The position numbers and the translations under genes were made by a program. Source: Hyphomicrobiales bacterium (GTDB lineage Bacteria > Pseudomonadota > Alphaproteobacteria > Rhizobiales > JAJFHC01). Taken from it: 12,727 bases of DNA. Position 1 is the stretch's first letter. Each line of letters opens with the position of its first letter. Under the pieces are notes generated by a model that had not been told where the DNA came from, did no database searches, and saw only the letters and a program-made list of their open reading frames with translations. Positions 7,204 to 12,727 of this stretch are shown piece by piece. The stretch is taken from the NCBI GenBank assembly GCA_021775835.1, contig JAJFHC010000050.1, positions 1-12,727 of the forward strand, read 5' to 3'.

Positions 7204-8484
7204 CTAGCAGTCCAACACGAGATTGGTTTTGGGGATCGCTATACAGGGCAGAAAAGTACCTGTTTCTACACGCGTGGCGGGTTTGGTTTCAGGATACTGT
7301 ACTTCACCAGACAAAAGTGTCGTTTTGCAAATTTGATCGACTCCAATCAAGCAACCGTTCGGCATATCCATACCGTTGTCTTTGGCAAACCACCACAGGA
7401 AGCCGTCGCCAGGTGTCCACGTCAGTTTCCTGTTGGATTTTTTGAACTCAATCGTGAACGATGTCGTGTCGCCATCGACACTTTCAGTCTTTTTTGGTGG
7501 TGGAGGTGGCAGAAAGGCTTCAAATGAAATGTGCCCCTCTTCAACCCCCAGGGCCCTCAGATCAGCCGCGATCCCTTCCATCATCACCGGTAGGCCGCAC
7601 ATGTAATACTCATATTTTGTCGGGTCGACATAGGATTGAATAAGGTCCATCGTGATGCGGCCCACCACATCGTAGTCAATTTCTTTCCTGCAATTCTTAC
7701 TTGGCCGCGAGTAGGCAACGACGAGATGAATGTTGGCGTGGTCCTTGGCAATATTGCGCAGCATTTCGCACATGGCATGTTCACCGCGGTTGCGAACACC
7801 GTAAAAGAACCAGACCTCTCGATGGGACCCCGTATCGATCAGCCAGTTTATCATGCTGACCAGTGGTGTCAGTCCGACGCCTCCAGCGACCAGAACGACC
7901 GGGAGTTCCGATTCGTCATCGATGAAGAACTGGCCCGACGGCGCGAAGACGTCGATCGTGTCTCCCTCTTTCAAGCTTTCATGGAAATAGTTTGAGCACC
8001 GGCCGGGCGGTGTACCTGCTGGCGCGTCGGCGGGAGGTCCTAGCTTCTTGACCGATACACGATAATGCTCCGTCTTCGTGGGGCTATCCGACAAGGAATA
8101 TATTCCAGAAATTGGCCGTGTCTCACCGGGCACTGCGGCTTCGAATCTCAAGAATTGGCCGGGACGAAACGCTGGCAGCGAACCCTGATCGTGCGGAACG
8201 AGATAAAATGAGCAGATATCGAAATTGGGGTTCTCGTAGACACGCTGACGGATCTGGAACTTTCTCTTGCCTGTCCACGACAGGACATTACGTTCATGAT
8301 CGGCCTGTTCCCGTTCAAGCACGGCCGCAGCCAGCTCACCAAAATGCCGGAGGCGGGATTTGTCGAAGAGAACCGCTCTTTTGCTGCGAGCCAACGCTGT
8401 ACATATGCCTATTGCCGCCTGCGCGATCGCGGCCGTGACAATCAGCAGACCGCTTGCGCCAACAATTGTATCTATCTGCAACAC
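7204..8484 (-). CDS. Membrane-anchored FAD/[2Fe-2S] oxidoreductase, atypical cofactor motifs
   Basis: This 426-residue protein belongs to the ferredoxin–NAD(P)H reductase superfamily; its substrate is unknown. In order it has one N-terminal membrane segment (about residues 8–32), an FAD-binding barrel (about 75–190; SNYFHESLKEGDTIDVFAPSG), an NAD(P)-binding domain (about 195–320; GGVGLTP at 201–207), a proline linker (326–330) and a C-terminal plant-type ferredoxin domain (about 342–426). Three usual cofactor motifs differ. The FAD motif RxYS reads GIYS (127–130). The Cys-Gly-Pro motif reads CGLP (296–299). The ferredoxin motif CxxGxCGxC reads CLIGVDQIC (378–386), so the second cluster Cys is Asp383; C378, C386 and C414 remain, and the protein ends in Cys. 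The frame is intact. The GTG start has AAAGGA 8 bases upstream. It looks AT-richer than its neighbours, so horizontal transfer or relaxed selection is possible. Confidence 0.85.
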   Translation of the reverse strand: MLQIDTIVGASGLLIVTAAIAQAAIGICTALARSKRAVLFDKSRLRHFGELAAAVLEREQADHERNVLSWTGKRKFQIRQRVYENPNFDICSFYLVPHDQGSLPAFRPGQFLRFEAAVPGETRPISGIYSLSDSPTKTEHYRVSVKKLGPPADAPAGTPPGRCSNYFHESLKEGDTIDVFAPSGQFFIDDESELPVVLVAGGVGLTPLVSMINWLIDTGSHREVWFFYGVRNRGEHAMCEMLRNIAKDHANIHLVVAYSRPSKNCRKEIDYDVVGRITMDLIQSYVDPTKYEYYMCGLPVMMEGIAADLRALGVEEGHISFEAFLPPPPPKKTESVDGDTTSFTIEFKKSNRKLTWTPGDGFLWWFAKDNGMDMPNGCLIGVDQICKTTLLSGEVQYPETKPATRVETGTFLPCIAIPKTNLVLDC

Positions 8485-8514
8485 ACTCCACGTCCTTTAC
8501 GTCTTCGCGTGTTC

Positions 8515-8543
8515 AGTAAATTGCAATGTGTGAATTGAAGCAA
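8515..8543 (-). promoter_or_regulatory. Candidate promoter for the oxidoreductase gene
   Basis: On the minus strand TTGCTT (8543–8538) and TTTACT (8520–8515) are 17 bases apart, with the GTG start of the oxidoreductase 30 bases further on. It lies in the 130-base gap after folK, so the oxidoreductase probably has its own transcript. No clear terminator for folK was found in the rest of that gap. Confidence 0.4.
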
Positions 8544-8614
8544 GTTCTACAAAGAAGAAACCCTGCACAGCTTGCCCGACTGAGCCCTTCATCTGCTAGG
8601 AATTTTGACCTCGG

Positions 8615-9148
8615 CTAAACCCTCGACAACACGTCTCCCTGCCCGGTTCGCCGCAGACGCGCCAGGATCTGAGATGCCGTCAGGCCTGAAACCGGATGGT
8701 GCCAGTCGGGCGCAATCTCGGCCAGCGGCACCATCACGAAAGACCGGTTGACCATATCCGGATGGGGCAGCGTAAGCATCCGCGAGCCCAACCGTCGCCA
8801 TTTTGTTAAATCGACACTTCGGGAGCCGGATAACACGTTGTGATAGGCCAGCAGATCGATATCGAGAACGCGCGACCCCCAGCGGATTCCACGCCGCCGT
8901 CCCGCCGCCCTCTCCACCCTATGGCAAACAGTCAGCAGCGCTGTCGGCGGAAGGTGACTCTCGACCATCAGGGCGCCGTTCAAGTAAACCCCGGCGGAGG
9001 CCCCACCATAGGGACTCGTCCGGTACCAGTGCGACGTCCGCACGACTCGGACGCCAAACCCCTCAAGTTCATCGACCGCCCGGTCCAGAGTTGCCACCGG
9101 ACTGCCCCAGGGGCCGGGCAAATTACTGCCGATCGCCAGAAGTATCAT
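8615..9148 (-). CDS. folK: 2-Amino-4-hydroxy-6-hydroxymethyldihydropteridine diphosphokinase
   Basis: FolK transfers pyrophosphate from ATP to the hydroxymethyl-dihydropterin in folate synthesis. The 177-residue protein begins MILLAIGSNLPGPWGSP. It has the family signature RWGSRVLDIDLLAY (89–102), whose D96 and D98 bind the magnesium ions, and the late motif LPHPDMVNRSFVMVPLAEIAP (127–147). Length is usual. No other folate gene is nearby in the window; the gene stands alone on the minus strand, diverging from the NYN gene across 152 bases. The ribosome-binding site is weak (GAAGG about 12 bases before the ATG). Confidence 0.94.
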   Translation of the reverse strand: MILLAIGSNLPGPWGSPVATLDRAVDELEGFGVRVVRTSHWYRTSPYGGASAGVYLNGALMVESHLPPTALLTVCHRVERAAGRRRGIRWGSRVLDIDLLAYHNVLSGSRSVDLTKWRRLGSRMLTLPHPDMVNRSFVMVPLAEIAPDWHHPVSGLTASQILARLRRTGQGDVLSRV

Positions 9149-9185
9149 GTGGTGGAAGTGCCTTCAGACGTTTTTTATGGACGCT

Positions 9186-9215
9186 TGCCATGGCATGACG
9201 TAATGCCTAAGGCAT
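9186..9215. promoter_or_regulatory. Paired TGCC/GGCA palindromes in the folK–NYN divergent gap
   Basis: Two palindromes with the same half-sites stand close together: TGCCATGGCA (9186–9195, perfect 10 bases) and ATGCCT-A-AGGCAT (9203–9215, six-base arms). The inner arms also pair with each other as GGCAT (9192–9196) and ATGCC (9203–9207) across GACGTA. Four alternating half-sites therefore lie within 30 bases. The position between two divergent genes, just upstream of folK, suits a transcription-factor operator, but no regulator is identified. Confidence 0.4.
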
Positions 9216-9249
9216 ACATATACCAAAGCACTGAATTATTATCAGACAT

Positions 9250-9280
9250 TTGAGCGGCTTGATTACTACCGCAATATATT
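9250..9280 (+). promoter_or_regulatory. Weak candidate promoter for the NYN gene
   Basis: TTGAGC (9250–9255) and TATATT (9275–9280) are separated by 19 bases, longer than ideal, in an AT-rich stretch 20 bases before the ATG at 9301. It is the best candidate I could find for the NYN–glycosylase pair; spacing makes it uncertain. Confidence 0.25.
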
Positions 9281-9300
9281 TGCAAAAAAGGACTTTCTGA

Positions 9301-9909
9301 ATGCATTTTTATGCTGGCGAACGATTCGCCCTCTTCATTGATGGTGCCAACCTGTACGCAACTGCAAAAGCCCTCAATTTCGAGATCGATTACAAGAAAC
9401 TGCTGAGTTTTTTTCGCGCCAAAGGCCATATGGTTCACGCCAACTATTATACCGCCTTGGTGGAAGATCAGGACTATTCTCCAATTAGGCCTTTGATCGA
9501 CTGGCTCGATTACAACGGTTACACCATGGTGACCAAACCGACCAAGGAGTTCACCGACGCGTCCGGCCGCCGCAAACTGAAGGGCAACATGGACATCGAA
9601 TTGGCAGTCGATGTCATGGATATGATGATGCACATCGATCACATTGTCCTGTTCTCCGGTGATGGCGATTTCCGGTCGCTGCTGGAAACCGTACAACGGC
9701 GCGGCAAACGTGTGACGGTAATCTCCACATTGGCGACCCAGCCGGCAATGGTTGCCGACGAACTGCGTCGGCAGGCCGACGAGTTTGTCGACATAGTGAC
9801 ATTGCGCAACGAGTTGGGCCGCACACCCGGCCAACGCCCACCTCGTGACGATCCCGCCGACGAAATTCATGACGACGATTACGATGAAGACGAATACGAA
9901 GACATCTAG
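9301..9909 (+). CDS. NYN domain protein (LabA/DUF88 family), putative RNase
   Basis: This 202-residue protein has a single NYN (PIN-like) domain over about residues 8–170. Its conserved acidic residues are in FIDGANLY (D14), KGNMDIELAVD (D98) and FSGDGDF (D121, D123). That arrangement is typical of metal-dependent ribonucleases, but the RNA substrate is unknown. The stretches IRPLIDWLDYNGY and VADELRRQADEFVD are characteristic of the rhizobial LabA-like group. The tail after residue 180 is strongly acidic (DDDYDEDEYEDI) and probably disordered. AAGGA lies 9 bases before the ATG. The uracil-DNA glycosylase gene begins 23 bases downstream on the same strand, so the two are likely co-transcribed. 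This pair near rpoZ is common in related bacteria as I recall. Confidence 0.9.
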   Translation: MHFYAGERFALFIDGANLYATAKALNFEIDYKKLLSFFRAKGHMVHANYYTALVEDQDYSPIRPLIDWLDYNGYTMVTKPTKEFTDASGRRKLKGNMDIELAVDVMDMMMHIDHIVLFSGDGDFRSLLETVQRRGKRVTVISTLATQPAMVADELRRQADEFVDIVTLRNELGRTPGQRPPRDDPADEIHDDDYDEDEYEDI

Positions 9910-9932
9910 ATGATGCAGGAAGAGCCATTGAC

Positions 9933-10562
9933 ATGACTGCAGTCGACCCGGAACTCAATTGCGATTTGTGCCCGCGGTTGGTGGCCTTCAGGCAATCCAG
10001 CCGGGAAGCCAATCCGGACTGGTTCAACGCGCCGGTTCCTTCCTGGGGTCCATCGTCAGCACGTTTGCTGATTGTGGGACTCGCCCCGGGAATGAGAGGC
10101 GCCAACCGCACCGGCCGCCCCTTCACGGGCGATTACGCCGGAGACCTGCTTTACGCAACCCTGCTCGAGTACGGCTTTGCAAGGGGCGAGTACGGGTCAA
10201 GCCCAGACGACGGCCTGGAACTCACCGACTGCAGGATCACCAATGCCGTGCGATGTGTGCCACCGCAGAACAAGCCGATCGGCGCCGAGATTGCGACTTG
10301 CCGGCCGTTCCTGCTGGCCACGATGGAGGCCATGCCCAACCTGAAGGCGATACTGGCACTGGGACGCATTGCACACGAGAACGTGCTGCCGGCCCTGGGC
10401 TTCAAGCGATCCGCCTACCCGTTCGGGCACAACAGGCGTCATGACCTGGGCGACGTCTGTCTGATCGACAGCTATCACTGCTCCCGGTACAACACCAACA
10501 CCGGTCGTCTGACGGTCGAGATGTTCAATGCGGTGTTCGACACAATCAAACAAGCCGTCTGA
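9933..10562 (+). CDS. Uracil-DNA glycosylase, family 5 (UdgB-like)
   Basis: This 209-residue enzyme is predicted to remove uracil, and possibly other deaminated bases, from DNA. Motif A reads GLAPGMRGANRTGRPFTGD (49–67), with no Asp or Asn at the usual catalytic position, which is the mark of family 5. Motif B reads SYHCSRYNTNTGRLT (180–194) with H182. Four cysteines fit the [4Fe-4S] pattern of families 4 and 5: C10 and C13 (NCDLCPR), C108 (VRCVPPQNKP) and C123 (ATC). The second motif has Cys where Pro is usual after His (YHC rather than YHP). It follows the NYN gene closely, with GGAAGAG before the ATG, and converges on the methyltransferase gene with 22 bases between them and no clear terminator. 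Confidence 0.9.
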   Translation: MTAVDPELNCDLCPRLVAFRQSSREANPDWFNAPVPSWGPSSARLLIVGLAPGMRGANRTGRPFTGDYAGDLLYATLLEYGFARGEYGSSPDDGLELTDCRITNAVRCVPPQNKPIGAEIATCRPFLLATMEAMPNLKAILALGRIAHENVLPALGFKRSAYPFGHNRRHDLGDVCLIDSYHCSRYNTNTGRLTVEMFNAVFDTIKQAV

Positions 10563-10584
10563 TGCTGTGCACTTTCCGCTGAAA

Positions 10585-11523
10585 TCAGGAAAAAGCATCT
10601 GCCAGCGCTTCGATATGCCGGGGGCCGATGCCGCAACAGCCGCCGATGATGTTTGCGCCCTTTGCTGACCAGTTTTCGGAGCTGGCAACAAACGCTGGCG
10701 GGGAACAGACACTGTCATGGTCCCATGCATCCGGTGGAATGAGAGACCCTGAATTGGGATAAACGCCAATCGGTCCGTCCCAACAATCTGTCACAAGGTC
10801 CAAGGCTGCATCCGTTGCCTCCAGATCGGAATGCATGATCGTCATTATCCATGTGTGTCCGTCCTCAGCCTGATCGATGATCGCCGGCAAGGCGTGTTTC
10901 AGGGGAAGTGTATAGTCCTCGCGTGCGGTATGTTCTCCGCGCAAACAGACGTTTCTCTGTGGGTCCAGCCGGCACGTGAGACCAATGGAAACCGGCAAGC
11001 CGGTGCTCGCAGCCGCCTTCATCATGACGACTGTCGTCTCGATGTCGAACAGCATTTCCAGGACCAGTAGATCGCATCCGGCGTCTGCCAGGATGTCGCC
11101 CTGTTCGACGACCTGGGCCTCCAGCACGGACCCTCGAGGCAGATTGGAACGATCGCTCCCGATCACGTAGGTCGAAATCGAACCTGCAACCCATTGGGGC
11201 GAATGCCCCGCACTTTCTGCAGTTTCTCTGCAAAGCCTGACCGCATTTCGATTGATGGCATCGAACTGATCGGCAATGCCGATTTCAGCCAGCACGTGAC
11301 GTGCAGTTGCAAAGGTGTTTGCGATGTGAATGCGGGCACCGGCCTTCACATAACTCAGGTGAATGTCTCTCACCTCGTCGGCGGAACCCAGAGTGGTTGA
11401 GACCCAATCGGCCGCCCCGATCTTGCGGCCCAGCCGCGTCAATTCCGTGCCCATCGCCCCATCCATGACGATAGGTTGTGTATCGGCCAGCCGTTCCTTG
11501 AACGACACCTGGTTTCGATCCAT
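10585..11523 (-). CDS. Homocysteine S-methyltransferase family protein
   Basis: This 312-residue protein has the TIM-barrel fold of zinc-dependent homocysteine methyltransferases, which take a methyl group from donors such as betaine or S-methylmethionine; its donor is not evident. Matching motifs are MDGAMGTEL (20–28), HIANTFATARHVL, DLLVLEMLFDIETT, VYPNSG (254–259) and IIGGCCGIGPRHIEAL. The zinc pair C296–C297 is present. The first zinc Cys, normally in a VNC-like motif, aligns with H231 in TIMHSD, so the site would be His-Cys-Cys. I believe some rhizobial relatives share this. The ATG has GAGGG just upstream. PPK2 lies 100 bases upstream on the same strand. An alternative reading is a distinct methyltransferase with another substrate. 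Confidence 0.83.
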   Translation of the reverse strand: MDRNQVSFKERLADTQPIVMDGAMGTELTRLGRKIGAADWVSTTLGSADEVRDIHLSYVKAGARIHIANTFATARHVLAEIGIADQFDAINRNAVRLCRETAESAGHSPQWVAGSISTYVIGSDRSNLPRGSVLEAQVVEQGDILADAGCDLLVLEMLFDIETTVVMMKAAASTGLPVSIGLTCRLDPQRNVCLRGEHTAREDYTLPLKHALPAIIDQAEDGHTWIMTIMHSDLEATDAALDLVTDCWDGPIGVYPNSGSLIPPDAWDHDSVCSPPAFVASSENWSAKGANIIGGCCGIGPRHIEALADAFS

Positions 11524-11540
11524 ATTCCCTCAAACCTGCA

Positions 11541-11590
11541 GGCGTCTGGACGCCCTGTTTGGACTGATTCCGCAGCGTTATCACTACGCT
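11541..11590 (-). promoter_or_regulatory. Two dyads in the leader of the methyltransferase gene
   Basis: The 100-base gap between PPK2 and the methyltransferase holds two inverted repeats. GGCGTC-TG-GACGCC (11541–11554) ends 18 bases before the methyltransferase ATG. AGCGT-N7-ACGCT (11574–11590) lies just upstream. Neither is followed by a T run, so they are not ordinary terminators; they may be leader hairpins or protein-binding sites. A TATAGC element on the minus strand at 11610–11605 could be a −10, but its possible −35 (TTGTTT) is only 15 bases away. No SAM-riboswitch core was recognised. Confidence 0.3.
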
Positions 11591-11623
11591 ACAAGCCAAT
11601 TTGCGCTATAGACCCCACGTCGC

Positions 11624-12481
11624 CTAAACAAGATGATGGATCTCTGGCACGAATGTCTGATCGTCCATGGGCGGGCGAACATAACCGCGCTGGGTGGGGC
11701 GTCGTTCGAGTTCAATCGGCGCCGGCGTCAGGTCCTCGTAGGGTATCATCGACAACAGATGGCTGATGCAATTGAGCCGGGCGTGTTTCTTGACATCGGA
11801 TGCCACCACGTACCATGGCGCTTGTTTGATGTCGGTATGGGCAAACATGTTGTCCTTGGCTTTTGAATAGTCGACCCAGCGCTTCCGGCTTTCCAGGTCC
11901 ATCGGGCTGAGCTTCCACTGCTTGGTTGGATCCGTCAGCCGTTTCTGGAACCGGCGTTCCTGTTCTTCGTCGCTGACCGAAAACCAGTATTTGATCAGCT
12001 GGATACCTGCCCGCACCAGCATGCGTTCGAACTCCGGGCAACTGCGCATGAACTCCTTGTATTCTTCCTCCGTGCAGAAGCCCATGACCCGTTCGACGCC
12101 GGCGCGGTTGTACCAGGACCGGTCGAAGATGATGATCTCGCCGGCTGCTGGAAGATGCGACACATACCGCTGGAAATACCACTGTGTCTTTTCCCGCTCC
12201 GTCGGAGCCGGCAGTGCAACCACCTGGCAGATCCGCGGGTTCAGAGCCTCGGTGATACGTTTGATCGTGCCACCCTTTCCGGCCGCGTCACGACCCTCGA
12301 AAACGATGGCGACCCTGTGCCCTGTCTGTTTGACCCATTCCTGGAGTTTCACCAGCTCGATCTGCTGCCGTATCAGCTCCTTCTCATAGGCCGCGGTCGA
12401 GATTTTTCCGGACTTGCCGTTCGCTCGCTTTGACGGCTTTGCGGAATAGCCTTGTTCTAGCTTCGCGGTGTTCTTCGCCAT
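11624..12481 (-). CDS. ppk2: Polyphosphate kinase 2, class I
   Basis: PPK2 enzymes transfer phosphate between polyphosphate and nucleotides, mainly making NTPs from NDPs in class I. The single-domain protein has 285 residues. The Walker A motif is GRDAAGKGG (63–71). The Walker B region DRSWYNRAGVERVMGF starts at D120. The lid region contains KQWKLSPMD and is followed by RWVDYSKAKDNMFAHTD. The N-terminal 30 residues are basic and low in complexity. GGGAG lies 9 bases before the ATG. Which nucleotide is preferred cannot be read from the sequence. It shares the window with rsh; polyphosphate and ppGpp are both stress-linked, but these genes are in separate units. No terminator was found after its stop. 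Confidence 0.94.
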   Translation of the reverse strand: MAKNTAKLEQGYSAKPSKRANGKSGKISTAAYEKELIRQQIELVKLQEWVKQTGHRVAIVFEGRDAAGKGGTIKRITEALNPRICQVVALPAPTEREKTQWYFQRYVSHLPAAGEIIIFDRSWYNRAGVERVMGFCTEEEYKEFMRSCPEFERMLVRAGIQLIKYWFSVSDEEQERRFQKRLTDPTKQWKLSPMDLESRKRWVDYSKAKDNMFAHTDIKQAPWYVVASDVKKHARLNCISHLLSMIPYEDLTPAPIELERRPTQRGYVRPPMDDQTFVPEIHHLV

Positions 12482-12533
12482 TTTTCTCGACTCCCGTGTT
12501 TAAGACACTGCCTCCCGAAACTCCCGCCGCAGA

Positions 12534-12549
12534 TAGTCTTTCGAGACTA
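12534..12549. promoter_or_regulatory. TTCG-loop hairpin upstream of ppk2
   Basis: TAGTCT (12534–12539), loop TTCG, AGACTA (12544–12549) form a perfect six-base stem, 53–68 bases upstream of the ppk2 ATG. The plus-strand loop is TTCG; the minus-strand loop is CGAA. On the minus strand a TTGACG lies upstream of it at about 12572–12567, but no good −10 was found at standard spacing. It could be an operator or leader hairpin. The rest of the 12482–12605 stretch shows nothing else clear. Confidence 0.3.
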
Positions 12550-12605
12550 ACGCACTGTTTGCGCCAACGTCAAAGCCACAGAAAGCCAGACGTTCCCCGG
12601 TGGCG

Positions 12606-12727
12606 ATGCAGCGCAATAGTGTTGCTTCGCCAGACTGGGACAACGCCAACCGCAAAGTCGGTGTTTGGAACAACCTCTACGCGCTGACTGTCTCACGGAA
12701 GTCGGGTGTCGGATACCGGGACACTGA
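12606..12727 (+). CDS. Possible start of an unidentified gene, cut by the window edge
   Basis: From an ATG at 12606 (or a GTG at 12600) the frame stays open to the window end for 40 codons, beginning MQRNSVASPDWDNANRKVGV. Third codon positions are mostly G or C, as expected for coding sequence here. Against it, the ribosome-binding site is weak, the fragment is short, no family is recognised, and a minus-strand frame over the same bases is also open. If real, it would diverge from ppk2. Confidence 0.22.
   Translation, partial: MQRNSVASPDWDNANRKVGVWNNLYALTVSRKSGVGYRDT

Noticed and set aside
10563..10595. Hairpin TTTCC…GGAAA across the convergent end of the glycosylase and methyltransferase genes as a two-way terminator.
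   Set aside because: The stem needs a bulge and a two-base loop, and no T run follows in either direction.
4176..12481. A joint ppGpp–polyphosphate stress module made of rsh and ppk2.
   Set aside because: The two genes are about 5 kb apart with convergent and divergent genes between them, so the sequence does not support a single system.

Overview
The window looks like chromosome of an alphaproteobacterium, most likely of the Hyphomicrobiales (Rhizobiales). The reasons are the gene order rpoZ–rsh–pyrE–DUF2062–pdxJ–acpS–lepB–rnc–era, the single bifunctional RelA/SpoT protein that starts MMRQYELVE, and the NYN-protein/family-5 uracil-DNA glycosylase pair close to rpoZ. This is recalled family knowledge; no database was searched. 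Base composition is moderately GC-rich, and the gene at 7204–8484 looks AT-richer by eye.

Positions 1–6425 (minus strand) hold a compact housekeeping series read right to left: rsh (ppGpp synthetase/hydrolase), pyrE (pyrimidine synthesis), a DUF2062 membrane protein, pdxJ (vitamin B6), acpS (activation of acyl carrier protein), lepB (signal peptidase I), rnc (RNase III) and the first codons of era. Three junctions touch or overlap: pdxJ/acpS share ATGA, lepB stops directly before the GTG of rnc, and rnc/era share TTGA. Translation is therefore probably coupled. Candidate promoters lie before rsh and before lepB. rpoZ lies just upstream on the same strand and is separated from rsh by a terminator-like hairpin.

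Positions 7204–9148 (minus strand) hold a membrane-anchored flavin/iron-sulfur oxidoreductase with its own candidate promoter and terminator, then folK (folate synthesis). The oxidoreductase is the most unusual gene here. Its frame is intact, but it departs from the usual residues at the FAD site, the NAD(P)-side Cys-Gly-Pro motif and the [2Fe-2S] ligand set.

Positions 9301–10562 (plus strand) hold a NYN-domain (LabA-like) putative RNase with an acidic tail, followed by a family-5 uracil-DNA glycosylase. Paired palindromes sit in the divergent gap between folK and the NYN gene.

Positions 10585–12481 (minus strand) hold a homocysteine S-methyltransferase-family protein in which His appears to replace one zinc Cys, and a class I PPK2 polyphosphate kinase. 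The right edge may carry the start of another plus-strand gene. No RNA genes, insertion sequences, CRISPR arrays or phage genes were seen. No wholly new multi-gene system is evident; the best leads are the oxidoreductase, the methyltransferase metal site and the palindromes at 9186–9215.
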